A DNA stretch of 64,000 bases from an uncultured Bacteroidota bacterium. Its GTDB lineage: Bacteria > Bacteroidota > Bacteroidia > UKL13-3. Each line of letters begins with the position of its first letter. The first letter of the stretch is position 1. Of the stretch, positions 56,001 to 64,000 are shown piece by piece. The stretch lies in contig CAIVZR010000025.1 in the NCBI GenBank assembly GCA_903910445.1, positions 62,001 through 126,000 on the forward strand, written 5' to 3'. A program made the position numbers and the translations under genes. The notes under the pieces were generated by a model. That model searched no databases. It saw only the letters and a list, made by a program, of their open reading frames with translations, and was not told where the DNA came from.

Positions 56001-59000
56001 CTTCTTCTTGAATTTAGCCGTGTCGTTGCATAAAATGAGATATCCATTTTTACGGATAATGGTTCCTTCTTTTATTTTATAAGCAGTATCACTACCGTTG
56101 TTATGCGATAATTGAAAGTCGGTAAGGTCGAGATCGAGGGTATCATAATTATGCAATTCAATCCAGCCTCCATCATCCTTATAAGTTGGAGGTTTGGTAT
56201 TCAATTCACTCACACTCACTTTGGCGGTGAGTCCAGGGTTACAAGCCTTGTGATAACGCTGCCCTGGACTACCATACAAGCAACCGATAGTCCAATTGGA
56301 ACCCAAGTCGCATTGGAAGGTATCGTTTCGTAACTCAATGGTATAGCCAGTTCCATTAGCTCCATTAGGCCAAGGTGCAGCGGTATCTGTATAATAAATA
56401 TTTTGATAAAGGATGTTTGTATTCGTATAAAGTCGAATAGCATCACTCTTATTACTTATACCAAAATTGAAATTCCCAATTCGGTTTTTTATGCCTGGGT
56501 GAAACGACTTGAATTTAGCGGTATCAGCACATACGATATAATAATCGTTGGCGGGGATCGTGAAGTTGGAAGGAAAGGTGAAAAGATGTAAATCGTCGTC
56601 ATCCTTAAACACATAGCCACCAATATTTCTAGGTGTATTGCTATTGTTTTTTATTTCAAACCAGTCGGCAGTATTATGGCTTGCAGCAGCGGTATAGTTA
56701 ATTTCAGTAACATTCACATCCTGAATACAACGCCCATAAGCCCTGCCCGGTGAACCCCACAGACAACCGTCGAACCAGTTGTATGGCGAATTGTAATTGC
56801 CATTAATACCATAATGCTCGAGTGTTTTGCCGCCCCCATTCGCTCCTTGTGGCCAGGGTGTATTCGCGCTATAAACGAAATTGAAAACGGGGTAAGAGGT
56901 AACATCATAAAGTGTTATTTTTCCTTCCAAGTTATTCAAGCTAAATCCGAGGTTACCAACTCGGTTTTTTACTTCAGGATATAACAATTTGAATTTGTTG
57001 GTATCTTCACACAGCACGATATAGCTGAATCCCGGAATAGTAATACTGCCAAACTTTTTAGAATTCGCACCTCCATTAGCGGTAATCATGAAGTTGTTTA
57101 AGTTAATATTACCCGATGAGTTATTATATAACTCAATCCAATTGCCAGCATCGAAATTTTTATCTGAATTGTAATTCACTTCAGTAATAAATAGTCTATT
57201 TGAGTATACCGATTCGAAGCATGGACTATGCCACCCTGGCATATAAAGGTTAAGCCATGATGTGCGGCCTCGATACCAGTTTTTCATTAGGTTGGTTTCT
57301 TGTGAGTAAACATTACTCACATGCCCGTTATACAAATCGGTACCAAGAATAGGCCATTTTGTGAAGTGGCGTAACTGAGGCACATCGAGGTATGCAGCTA
57401 CCGAATCGATATAATTATTTACATTATATGGAGATAAAACAGAGAAGTATAAACTAGTCCATCTACATCGCAATTGGTCGCGATAATAGTTTTCTGTATT
57501 GAGCTGATCGAACCACCACATCGTATTATTTGCGGTACATCCACACCAGCCATTAGTATCGTTGGTATTGCAGAAGCTGGCATTACCAAGGCTATAATTA
57601 AAATCCCAGATTGGGCCCATGACAAGTTTCCCGCCTTCCGAATTCCTCCCCTTAAAGAAATAGGTACTTGCCCTATAGGCATCCACATTATGTGTGATTT
57701 CGTTCAGGATGAAAAAATCAATAAAGGAACCAACATCAATATACTTTCTATAACCTGTATTGATATTGCTCATTCCAGTACTAAGCAGGTTTTGCTCAAA
57801 AGAGTCGATGAAGTATTCAACATAGTCGCGCTGGGCTTGAGTAATATCGGTTCCATTGGGGTCTGATGTTTGAAAGCGAATGCTTTTCGCCACCGAATTA
57901 TAAAGTGTGATATGCGAATTCCATGTTCCTAAACCTGCATCGGCATTCCAATCGACCTTGAAAATATAACCACCAGTAAGGGAGTCACCTGCATTATGAT
58001 TGGGTTTTATCTGAGTTACGGCAACCCTGTTCTTATCAATTTTCACCTTTTCCATCATCACGTAAACCCCAATATAAACCGTATCCAGAAAGGCTTCTAC
58101 AAACCTACAACGAGGTGCCCACCAACCCATTTTGCGAGCCAGGTCGTACATCATTGCATTACGCATCAAGGTTTTATCATTATAAGGAGCATAAAGAATA
58201 AAATCACTTTCTTTAGGGAATCCAAGAATTTTCACATTGTCGGGCTGGGAAATGGAGTCGAAGGTGGTAATACCATATGATTTCTGTGCAAAGTTCAACG
58301 ATGATGCCCCATGTAATTCAACGCCCGCCTTGCCATAATAGTCGTTGGCCGAATCGGGAAGGTGGTTTTGATCACTACCGTTATCAATGATACGCATGAT
58401 CATTGTTTTCTTTGGCTCATTCACGATCGCAACATTATTGGCGACAATTTGAAGGATGGGCAAATGGCTATAGAATGGGGGGTTGAACCAACTTGGGTTT
58501 TGACTATAATTGGTGCCACTGGCATTCATCCCTGCCATTAAGTATGGGAGTGCACTTAAATCGTTGTCGGTGCCGCTGGTGGCATAGTTGTGGACTTGAA
58601 TACAAAGCACATTGCTTCCGTTTTTAATCATGGCTTTCATCACCGATTTGGCGATAAAGAAATACTCAGCATTTAGGTTTTGATAGAGATGTGCCTCATG
58701 AGGCGCTGTGGCTGCCGTAGTATAAATTGGGATAACGCCCGTTGTTCCTACATTCTTTCGGGCTACTTCTACATTGTTGATATAGGCTACGAACCCATCG
58801 TCATAATCGATACTCAATAGCAATTCGGTGATGGTTGAGGTGTCGTTCACAACAAAGGTCTTGCGCATATAAAGGCTCTGGCAAGCAGTCAGGATGGTTG
58901 CATCATCGTTATCTCCGTAGCCAATACCCCCGTTTCCTGCACTCCAGCTGGCATCACTAAAAGTGGCTCTTCTCCAGTTGGAGTCGGGTTCGCTATTGCC

Positions 59001-59138
59001 CACAAAGTATCGCCATTGCTGACTCCCATTCAAAATTGTTTCGAAATGGTGAACGGTATTTGAGTAAAAGTAGGTGCCTTGAGCTATTGCCCATTGAACC
59101 ACAAAAAACAGCAATAAAGCAATATAGAATTTTCTCAT
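53076..59138 (-). CDS. Giant secreted CotH-kinase-like protein with eight lamin-tail-type repeats and T9SS domain
   Basis: A 2020-residue secreted protein. A signal peptide (MRKFYIALLLFFVVQWAIAQ) is followed by an N-terminal beta domain (30-230), a CotH kinase-like domain (about 240-620) with YYGKAGVELHG, GVYVMMEKVKIDKN and the catalytic-type GPIWDFNYSLGN, and from about residue 645 to 1920 eight repeats of about 155-165 residues. Each repeat starts ISEINYxS...WIELHN, the lamin-tail domain pattern, and ends in GCxxGSPG. A T9SS domain (LIYPNPANKKLTI) closes it. CotH proteins in this group are secreted, not spore-related; the repeats suggest surface binding. Confidence 0.9.
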   Translation of the reverse strand: MRKFYIALLLFFVVQWAIAQGTYFYSNTVHHFETILNGSQQWRYFVGNSEPDSNWRRATFSDASWSAGNGGIGYGDNDDATILTACQSLYMRKTFVVNDTSTITELLLSIDYDDGFVAYINNVEVARKNVGTTGVIPIYTTAATAPHEAHLYQNLNAEYFFIAKSVMKAMIKNGSNVLCIQVHNYATSGTDNDLSALPYLMAGMNASGTNYSQNPSWFNPPFYSHLPILQIVANNVAIVNEPKKTMIMRIIDNGSDQNHLPDSANDYYGKAGVELHGASSLNFAQKSYGITTFDSISQPDNVKILGFPKESDFILYAPYNDKTLMRNAMMYDLARKMGWWAPRCRFVEAFLDTVYIGVYVMMEKVKIDKNRVAVTQIKPNHNAGDSLTGGYIFKVDWNADAGLGTWNSHITLYNSVAKSIRFQTSDPNGTDITQAQRDYVEYFIDSFEQNLLSTGMSNINTGYRKYIDVGSFIDFFILNEITHNVDAYRASTYFFKGRNSEGGKLVMGPIWDFNYSLGNASFCNTNDTNGWCGCTANNTMWWFDQLNTENYYRDQLRCRWTSLYFSVLSPYNVNNYIDSVAAYLDVPQLRHFTKWPILGTDLYNGHVSNVYSQETNLMKNWYRGRTSWLNLYMPGWHSPCFESVYSNRLFITEVNYNSDKNFDAGNWIELYNNSSGNINLNNFMITANGGANSKKFGSITIPGFSYIVLCEDTNKFKLLYPEVKNRVGNLGFSLNNLEGKITLYDVTSYPVFNFVYSANTPWPQGANGGGKTLEHYGINGNYNSPYNWFDGCLWGSPGRAYGRCIQDVNVTEINYTAAASHNTADWFEIKNNSNTPRNIGGYVFKDDDDLHLFTFPSNFTIPANDYYIVCADTAKFKSFHPGIKNRIGNFNFGISNKSDAIRLYTNTNILYQNIYYTDTAAPWPNGANGTGYTIELRNDTFQCDLGSNWTIGCLYGSPGQRYHKACNPGLTAKVSVSELNTKPPTYKDDGGWIELHNYDTLDLDLTDFQLSHNNGSDTAYKIKEGTIIRKNGYLILCNDTAKFKKKHPGMGGFYVLNKWKFNASSDSLIFKDFNGNVFIRMSYQLNTAMGSEAFGLGKTRELKFDTSNSNITSNYFDGCFEGSPGFPYSKCDRTSLMISEINYKSTSAFDQGFWFELKNVDTISLNLNHYYFRKSGDTTKYSFPKNTSLLPGQYLGISYDSVRFVSANPFIDGMRFANTPVFNNKNEIIQLFDTAVQWLNVQYLDTLPFPIRAAGSGYTLEAINDSINPFFASSFTTRCYGGSPGSAASLPCTPALTSDLTISEINYRSEAHSNSGFWIELHNRSAIPQDISGWYLTASDIKKNVLFPSNTTIGGNDYLVLVTDSVKFKNQYPSVSKFLFIPNNLYNTTSDSIKIFDPRGFQACKAFFSNDITWTQGANGGGFTLEKIDTSKNSINAPSWNIGCLNGSPGAPFSACSKSPLIISEINYNPGSLANSGTWLELKNMGTASINLSNYVFYFNQNDSLKINTSIGAGNYLVLASDSIRFRNQHPFISNIRSSNFKLDTITNTIAIYQNKVLKSTIRYNPTFIGLETANGQGYTLELIHDSLLQIDPKIWTTGCFKGSPGTPRLTPCSPALNANITFSEINYQSDTFNNSGVWIELHNSQSQALNLKNWVAMNAANEYWVIDNLTIPSNSYWVWATDTAKFHAGYPSVTNYSYLPLKLSNTSDSIILLDYSGMMACKSFYANDDTWPWTTHGRGKTLESNGTRVQQTSTNHWQAGCFMGSPGAAYVPCIDPVIISEINYAPQPSANDGKWLELYLNSNIDISISKITLRSGDTVQSLTLAKPLSPNSYLVLCSDTIAFNKYHSFIDTKLLFPNLNLSGGVHELTVYDEQNHVLQVGKYSSFKPWDSLANGIGYTLELIKDSTQYHLGNNYKSYCKRGSAGAATYAPCGNAFGINSTPKVSLPLIYPNPANKKLTIEVPEFTNEIISFHVYDLPGRTLLKGNISERFTVEDISALAAGVYMIQIGNYPPMKFVKE

Positions 59139-59310
59139 TCAAAGAAATGTTTTCACAATAATACTACTAAATCTTTAGAATAAGGCATCAAATGTCTCTG
59201 GCTTTTGTCATAGTTAATCTACAATTTTGTCTTCTTTTCAAACCTTTGATTAGCCCAAAACAAGGGCATTTTTATCGGGTAGCGCAAACGCTAAAAATCC
59301 CAATATTAAA

Positions 59311-59342
59311 TTTGTGATTGCGTAAATCGTTTAATAAATTCG
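59311..59342 (+). promoter_or_regulatory. Candidate mreB promoter
   Basis: TTTG at 59311-59314 and TAAATTCG (TAnnTTTG, one mismatch) at 59335-59342 with a 20-bp spacer, leader about 32 bases. An alternative exact -7, TAAATTTG, is at 59307-59314. A small inverted repeat TAGCG-CAAA-CGCTA lies at 59279-59292. Confidence 0.4.
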
Positions 59343-59380
59343 CAGTGCATTAGATAAATGCCCTTTCGACACAATTTTTC

Positions 59381-60403
59381 ATGGGAATATTTAATTTTTT
59401 AACACAGGAGCTGGCTATTGATTTAGGTACAGCGAATACTTTAATTATTTTTAAAGATAAGGTAGTGGTCGATGAACCATCTATCATTGCAAAAAACAGA
59501 ACCACTGGCGAAGTTGTTGCTATTGGTAATCAAGCCATGCAGATGCATGGAAAGACTCATGATGAGATTCGAACCATTCGCCCATTGAAGGATGGTGTGA
59601 TCGCCGATTTTCAAGCTGCAGAAGAAATGATTAAGGGGATGATTAAAATGATTAACCCCGGTCGTAGAATGTTTCCACCACAATTGCGAATGGTAATTTG
59701 CATTCCAAGTGGTATCACAGAAGTAGAAAAAAGAGCGGTTAGAGATAGCGCCGAAAAGGCCGGAGGAAAAGAAGTATATATGATTCATGAGCCTATGGCG
59801 GCTGCAATCGGTATTGGTATCGATGTAAGCGAACCCAAAGGAAATATGATTATTGATATCGGTGGAGGTACTACCGAGATTGCTGTAATTGCCTTGAGTG
59901 GTATTGTTTGCGATCAATCAATTCGTGTTGCGGGTGATGAATTCACCGATGATATTATTGAGTACATGCGTCGCCAGCACAATTTATTGTTGGGTGAGCG
60001 CTCTGCCGAACGTATCAAAATTGAAGTAGGTTCAGCGCTTACGGAACTCGAAAAACCACCTTCTGATTATGCGGTGAATGGTCGCGACTTGATGACAGGG
60101 GTTCCTAAGCAAGTAACTGTTTCGTACAGCGAAATTGCACAATGCCTCGATAAATCCATTTCGAAAATTGAAGAAGCGATTTTACGCGCCTTGGAATTAA
60201 CACCTCCTGAATTATCTGCAGATATTTATCAAACGGGCTTATACCTCACCGGTGGTGGAGCATTGATTCGTGGCCTCGATAAACGTATTGCACAGAAAAC
60301 AAAGCTCCCTGTGTATGTTGCCGAAGATCCATTGCGCGCTGTAGTGCGTGGTACGGGTATCGCCTTGAAAAATATTGCCACCTTCAAATTCTTAATGCAA
60401 TAA
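59381..60403 (+). CDS. mreB: Rod shape-determining protein MreB
   Basis: MreB is the bacterial actin that directs lateral peptidoglycan synthesis. The 340-residue protein has phosphate-1 motif DLGTANTLI (about residues 11-19), the connect and phosphate-2 regions with GNMIIDIGGGTTEIAVI (about 152-168), and adenosine-site GGGALIRGLD (about 288-297). Length and all motifs are normal. It opens the mreB-mreC-mreD-mrdA cluster on the plus strand with a 159-bp gap before mreC. Confidence 0.98.
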   Translation: MGIFNFLTQELAIDLGTANTLIIFKDKVVVDEPSIIAKNRTTGEVVAIGNQAMQMHGKTHDEIRTIRPLKDGVIADFQAAEEMIKGMIKMINPGRRMFPPQLRMVICIPSGITEVEKRAVRDSAEKAGGKEVYMIHEPMAAAIGIGIDVSEPKGNMIIDIGGGTTEIAVIALSGIVCDQSIRVAGDEFTDDIIEYMRRQHNLLLGERSAERIKIEVGSALTELEKPPSDYAVNGRDLMTGVPKQVTVSYSEIAQCLDKSISKIEEAILRALELTPPELSADIYQTGLYLTGGGALIRGLDKRIAQKTKLPVYVAEDPLRAVVRGTGIALKNIATFKFLMQ

Positions 60404-60562
60404 GTAATTTAAATTTATTCGGTACATCTATCGATTTCAAAATGCTACCTAAGAAATTGTTAGCCGAATTAGATTATAGTCCAATGACTCGTTAGAAGAT
60501 TTTAAATAAATTCGTGTAATTACCTCTCAAACAATCACCAACACTCGCTTCTAAATCAACCC

Positions 60563-61393
60563 ATGCAACAGTTTTTTTATTTCTTCATACGATTTAAAAT
60601 CTTTTGGGTGTTCTTTATCTTTGAAGTGATTTCATTGGTATTGGTTTATAATAATAGTCCTTTTCATAAAGCGAGTTTTATCAATACGGCCAATAGCTTC
60701 ACAGGAGGTATATATAATTCAGCGAATAAAATCACATCGTATTTTCATCTCCGACAAATTAACGATAGTGTGATGGCCGAAAATGCGAGGTTATACAATA
60801 GTCTTTATCGTGCCGATTCTCTTACCCATCATTCGGATACACTTAGTTTCAAAGATTCAACGAATAAATATATTGGCCGATACGTATATACCGCAGCCGA
60901 TGTTATTAGTAACGCTACCTCGAATCGGAATAACTACCTTATGCTTAATGTGGGAAGCGCCGATGGTATTACCAAACAAAGTGGTGTAGTTTGTAACGAA
61001 GGAGTGGTGGGAATTGTATATGATGTAAGTGAGCATTTTTGTACCGTGATTTCGTTGCTTAACAGCAATGCACATATCAGCGCGAAAATTGATAGCAGCA
61101 ATAATTCGGGCACCTTAATGTGGAATGGAAAAAGCCCGTTGTTAGCTCAAATAGATGATATCAATAAACATGTTAAAGTACTGCCAGGACAAACAATTTC
61201 AACTAGTGGATTGAATTACATTTTCCCTGGTAATATAAAAATAGGAACCGTGTTGGAGTCGAGTATCGATGGCAATACCAATCGTATCAGTATCCGCCTT
61301 TCTACACCATTTGAAACACTATATAAAGTTTATGTAGTTCGTAATTTGGATTATGAAGAGCAACAAAATTTATTAAATAGTATAAAACAGTAA
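60563..61393 (+). CDS. mreC: Rod shape-determining protein MreC
   Basis: MreC is a bitopic membrane protein bridging MreB/MreD and the periplasmic synthases. The 276-residue protein has one membrane helix (about 10-32, FKIFWVFFIFEVISLVLVYN), a coiled-coil stretch (about 55-85), and the MreC beta domain (about 115-260) with NNYLMLNVGSADGITKQSGVVC and STPFETLYKVYVVRNL at the end. TAAATTCG at 60507 is a possible separate -7 element like that of mreB. It is 2 bp before mreD. Confidence 0.94.
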   Translation: MQQFFYFFIRFKIFWVFFIFEVISLVLVYNNSPFHKASFINTANSFTGGIYNSANKITSYFHLRQINDSVMAENARLYNSLYRADSLTHHSDTLSFKDSTNKYIGRYVYTAADVISNATSNRNNYLMLNVGSADGITKQSGVVCNEGVVGIVYDVSEHFCTVISLLNSNAHISAKIDSSNNSGTLMWNGKSPLLAQIDDINKHVKVLPGQTISTSGLNYIFPGNIKIGTVLESSIDGNTNRISIRLSTPFETLYKVYVVRNLDYEEQQNLLNSIKQ

Positions 61394-61395
61394 CC

Positions 61396-61914
61396 GTGTA
61401 CCGCGATATAATTTATCAAGCATTGCGCTTTGTTTTTTTGGTGATACTTCAAGTATTTGTCATCAATCAAATGTTGCAATACAATTTGATAAATCCATTC
61501 GTTTATCCATTATTCATTTTGCTCCTGCCAGTAAATACCTCCTTCTTTTTGGTATTACTCTTGAGTTTTGCAGTTGGAATTACGGTCGACTTATTACAAT
61601 TCACATCCGGAATCCATGCTTCAGCCACCGTGTTCATGGGCTTTATTCGTATCTACTTTTTAAAGGCTTCTTTAAGCAAAGAAAATTTCGAAAAGAATAT
61701 TAAGCCAGATATTCGTGATAAAGGCTTGGCTTGGTTTTCTGTATATGCTATTGTTTTGCTTTTTGCACATCATTTGGTTTTATATTTCTTAGAGGTGAAT
61801 ACTTTCCGTGAATTCTTCTTCACGATTCTAAAAACAAGCCTTAGTGCGCTCGCATCATTGCTTCTTGTGATTCTTATAGAATATCTATTGATGCCTACTT
61901 CCAAAAAACAATAG
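61396..61914 (+). CDS. mreD: Rod shape-determining protein MreD
   Basis: MreD is a polytopic membrane partner of MreC. The 172-residue protein starts at a GTG (61396) and shows five to six hydrophobic segments, with FAVGITVDLLQFTSGIHASATVFMGFIRIYFL as the conserved MreD core. It is 2 bp after mreC and 2 bp before mrdA, so it is translationally coupled to both. It fits the family in length and position. Confidence 0.93.
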   Translation: MYRDIIYQALRFVFLVILQVFVINQMLQYNLINPFVYPLFILLLPVNTSFFLVLLLSFAVGITVDLLQFTSGIHASATVFMGFIRIYFLKASLSKENFEKNIKPDIRDKGLAWFSVYAIVLLFAHHLVLYFLEVNTFREFFFTILKTSLSALASLLLVILIEYLLMPTSKKQ

Positions 61915-61916
61915 CC

Positions 61917-63812
61917 ATGCAAAATTTAGATCAACGTAAAATTACATTCTATATCATTTTTGCATTGGTGGCATTGGTTTTTCTCATTCGCTTGTTTGTA
62001 CTTCAAGTGGTGAATACCCGCGAAGTTGAAGCAGGTCGTCTCGAAGAAATTGTGTACCCATCACGTGGTTTAATTTTCGATCGTTATGGAGAATTGATGG
62101 TTTATAATGATGCCATCTACGACTTGATGATATACCCTCGTCAGGCCCGTAATATCGATACCATAGGGCTCTGCCGTATTGTAGGTATTGAAAAGGAAGA
62201 ATTCATTAGTAGAGTTTATGCCATCGTTCACGACTCACTTCATTACAAAAGTACCAAACCCTATGTGCTTGAGAAGGAACTGTCGGATAAGATGTATGCA
62301 ACGGTGCAAGAGAATTTATATCATTTCCCTTGTCTCACCATTCAAACTCGTACCGATAGAAAATACAACCATGCCAGTGGAGCGCATTTGCTCGGATTTA
62401 TACGGGAAGTGAGCGATCAGGATATTGCACGATCAAAAAATTATTATTTGCGGGGTGAAGCCATTGGCAAGTCGGGCTTGGAGCGCAGCTATGAAGATAC
62501 CTTGCGTGGACGAAAAGGAATGAGTTTCTTTATTCAAGATGTTGCTGGCACCAAGAAAGGATCTTTTAAAGATGGGAAGTCAGATATTCCGGCTGTTCCT
62601 GGAACCGATTTGCATCTGTCAATTTCAGTGAAGTTGCAAAATTATGGAGAGGAGCTCATGCAAAATAAGGTGGGAAGTATTGTAGCAATCGATCCCGAAA
62701 CAGGTGAGATTTTGGCCATGATAAGCAGCCCCGGCTATGACCCCAACTTATTAATTGGAAGAGAGAAAAATAAGAATTATGCGGTGCTCAATGACGATCC
62801 TGCCAAGGTATTATACAATCGCCCACTCGACGCGATGTATCCTCCGGGCTCTATCTTTAAAAGTATGCAGGCATTGATTGCACAACAAGAAGGTTTACTC
62901 TATCCTGATACTCGTTACCCTTGCTATAGAGGTTATCCAGTAATGGGAGGGAAGCCAGGTTGTCACTCACACCCATCTCCACTCGACTTAATTCAAAGTG
63001 TTGCATACTCATGTAACTCATACTATTGCTATGTTTTTAGGAGTATCGTTGATCAGCCAAAGTATTCAAACATTGAAGATGGTTACAGAAATTGGTACGA
63101 GAAAATTCGTCAGTTTGGTGTTGGGCAGAAGTTGGGTATTGACTTGCCTTTTGAAAACGGTGGGATTCTTCGCTCAGTAGATTATTATAATAAAGTTTAC
63201 GGCAAGGGGGCTTGGAAATCATCGAATTTGATTTCATTAGCTATTGGGCAAGGTGAGTTAGGGATCACGCCGATGCAGATGGCCAATGTGGTGAGCATCA
63301 TTGCGAATAGAGGTTATTACTGCATCCCACATGCAGTGAAAAATATTGGTAATAACGGAGATATTGATCCGAAATATCATGAACAACATAAGGTAGCCAT
63401 CGAACGAAAATACTTCGATTATGTGATTGAAGGGATGTATCAAGTAGTTCAAAATGGTACTGCATCCAATTGTAAAATTCCAGGAATTCCTTACTGTGGT
63501 AAAACAGGTACAGCACAAAATCCACATGGAAAAGATCACTCCGTATTTGTGGCCTTTGCACCACGTGATAATCCAAAGATAGCTATTGCTGTAGTGGTCG
63601 AAAATGCCGGCTTTGGGGCCGATTGGGCTGCACCTATTGCGAGCTTACTTATTGAGAAATATCTAACCGATTCGATTTCACGCCATAGCATGGATGAGCG
63701 CATGAAAAAAGGCAATCTGATGCCAGCAGTATACATGCGTAATCGTCAAAAAGAAAATGCAAGAGCCTCTGTTCAAGATACCATGAATGATATTGACAAT
63801 AGAAGAAAGTAA
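61917..63812 (+). CDS. mrdA: Penicillin-binding protein 2 (MrdA), elongation transpeptidase
   Basis: PBP2 crosslinks side-wall peptidoglycan within the elongasome. The 631-residue protein has an N-terminal membrane helix (about 10-30), the PBP dimer domain (about 40-210, with YKSTKPYVLEKELSDKM), and the transpeptidase domain with Ser312-Ile-Phe-Lys315 (SxxK in YPPGSIFK), Ser365-Cys-Asn367 (SxN) and Lys529-Thr-Gly531 (KTG). All three catalytic motifs are intact. It is 2 bp after mreD. A RodA glycosyltransferase gene, often next in this cluster, does not follow within the window. Confidence 0.97.
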   Translation: MQNLDQRKITFYIIFALVALVFLIRLFVLQVVNTREVEAGRLEEIVYPSRGLIFDRYGELMVYNDAIYDLMIYPRQARNIDTIGLCRIVGIEKEEFISRVYAIVHDSLHYKSTKPYVLEKELSDKMYATVQENLYHFPCLTIQTRTDRKYNHASGAHLLGFIREVSDQDIARSKNYYLRGEAIGKSGLERSYEDTLRGRKGMSFFIQDVAGTKKGSFKDGKSDIPAVPGTDLHLSISVKLQNYGEELMQNKVGSIVAIDPETGEILAMISSPGYDPNLLIGREKNKNYAVLNDDPAKVLYNRPLDAMYPPGSIFKSMQALIAQQEGLLYPDTRYPCYRGYPVMGGKPGCHSHPSPLDLIQSVAYSCNSYYCYVFRSIVDQPKYSNIEDGYRNWYEKIRQFGVGQKLGIDLPFENGGILRSVDYYNKVYGKGAWKSSNLISLAIGQGELGITPMQMANVVSIIANRGYYCIPHAVKNIGNNGDIDPKYHEQHKVAIERKYFDYVIEGMYQVVQNGTASNCKIPGIPYCGKTGTAQNPHGKDHSVFVAFAPRDNPKIAIAVVVENAGFGADWAAPIASLLIEKYLTDSISRHSMDERMKKGNLMPAVYMRNRQKENARASVQDTMNDIDNRRK

Positions 63813-63884
63813 AGAATCGGTTGAGTTCTGCACCAAAATATTTGGAATGTTCTTAAGTTTTTAAAATTATCAATGAACAATTAA

Positions 63885-63892
63885 TAATTTTG
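63885..63892 (+). promoter_or_regulatory. Candidate -7 element before the last gene
   Basis: TAATTTTG matches TAnnTTTG exactly and lies 17 bases before the ATG at 63910, giving a short leader of about 10 bases. No clear -33 element is visible in the AT-rich stretch upstream. Confidence 0.4.
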
Positions 63893-63909
63893 AACAAACA
63901 AAGTCACTT

Positions 63910-64000
63910 ATGCAATATGAAGGTGTAAAATACCATACAAAGTGCCGCACTTGTGGTACTATTAATGAACAAGCGCTAATGAATCTGCCCGGCGAAACGC
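63910..64000 (+). CDS. Start of an unidentified gene, zinc-ribbon-like N-terminus
   Basis: An open frame runs from ATG at 63910 to the window end, giving 30 residues. It includes KCRTCGT, a CxxC pair that suggests a zinc ribbon or redox Cys motif. It does not resemble RodA, which would be expected after mrdA. It begins 97 bp after the mrdA stop and has its own candidate -7 motif. Too little is visible to assign a family or to be sure it is a real gene. Confidence 0.5.
   Translation, partial: MQYEGVKYHTKCRTCGTINEQALMNLPGET

Noticed and set aside
53076-59138. Spore coat kinase CotH implying sporulation
   Set aside because: The T9SS signal and lamin-tail repeats mark it as a secreted bacterial CotH-domain protein; nothing suggests sporulation.
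59279-59292. TAGCG-CAAA-CGCTA inverted repeat before mreB
   Set aside because: Too short to call an operator without comparative data; noted only in the promoter entry.
60404-60562. Small frame or RNA gene between mreB and mreC
   Set aside because: Only a 17-codon frame and no stable hairpin; treated as leader of mreC.

Overview
The window is a chromosome segment of a member of the Bacteroidota, most likely an environmental, non-pathogenic lineage near the Chitinophagales/Sphingobacteriales. The evidence is AT-rich DNA, no clear Shine-Dalgarno sites, promoter-like TAnnTTTG (-7) motifs, and the gene content: seven secreted proteins ending in a type IX secretion (T9SS) sorting domain, a CarboxypepD-regulated TonB-dependent receptor, LytTR and propeller-type two-component systems, a long-form IspG and an mreBCD-mrdA cluster. 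No rRNA, tRNA or CRISPR array was seen.

Layout. 1-7.2 kb holds housekeeping genes: truB (3' part), a methyltransferase, rbfA, def, a DUF255 thioredoxin-fold protein, miaE, a membrane protein and a glycosyltransferase. 7.2-12.2 kb is a run of exported proteins (barrel-like protein, serine hydrolase lipoprotein, T9SS M1 aminopeptidase, beta-propeller). 12.2-21.4 kb has trmB, a T9SS protein, ispG, an exported class V aminotransferase, anmK, an MFS transporter and an AI-2E family transporter. 21.4-22.8 kb is a repeat island: a Y1/HUH (IS200-like or RAYT) transposase lies inside a tandem array of ~117-bp two-hairpin units, with a diverged inverted copy downstream. 22.9-30.4 kb has kbl, a 42-residue lipoprotein gene, an enoyl-CoA hydratase, an M24 Xaa-Pro peptidase, a Glu/Pro-rich protein, secG and groES-groEL.

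30.5-38.8 kb is a minus-strand series: TonB receptor, SDR protein, MbnP, MbnH-like di-haem enzyme, YHYH protein and sulfatase, with a divergent MarR regulator upstream. MbnP/MbnH is a known pair in which the di-haem enzyme modifies a tryptophan of MbnP to create a copper site. The surrounding genes suggest a metal-related, envelope-located unit whose full composition looks uncharacterised. 39.5-53 kb carries two complete two-component systems, two T9SS repeat proteins, a MOCOS-like PLP enzyme and an MFS transporter. 53-59.1 kb is one 2020-residue gene for a CotH plus eight lamin-tail-like repeat protein with a T9SS signal. 59.3-64 kb is mreB, mreC, mreD, mrdA and the start of an unidentified gene.

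The two most interesting loci are the transposase/hairpin array at 21.5-22.75 kb and the MbnP/MbnH-TonB-SDR-YHYH cluster at 32.3-38.8 kb. Function calls rest on motif recognition by eye; no database search was run.
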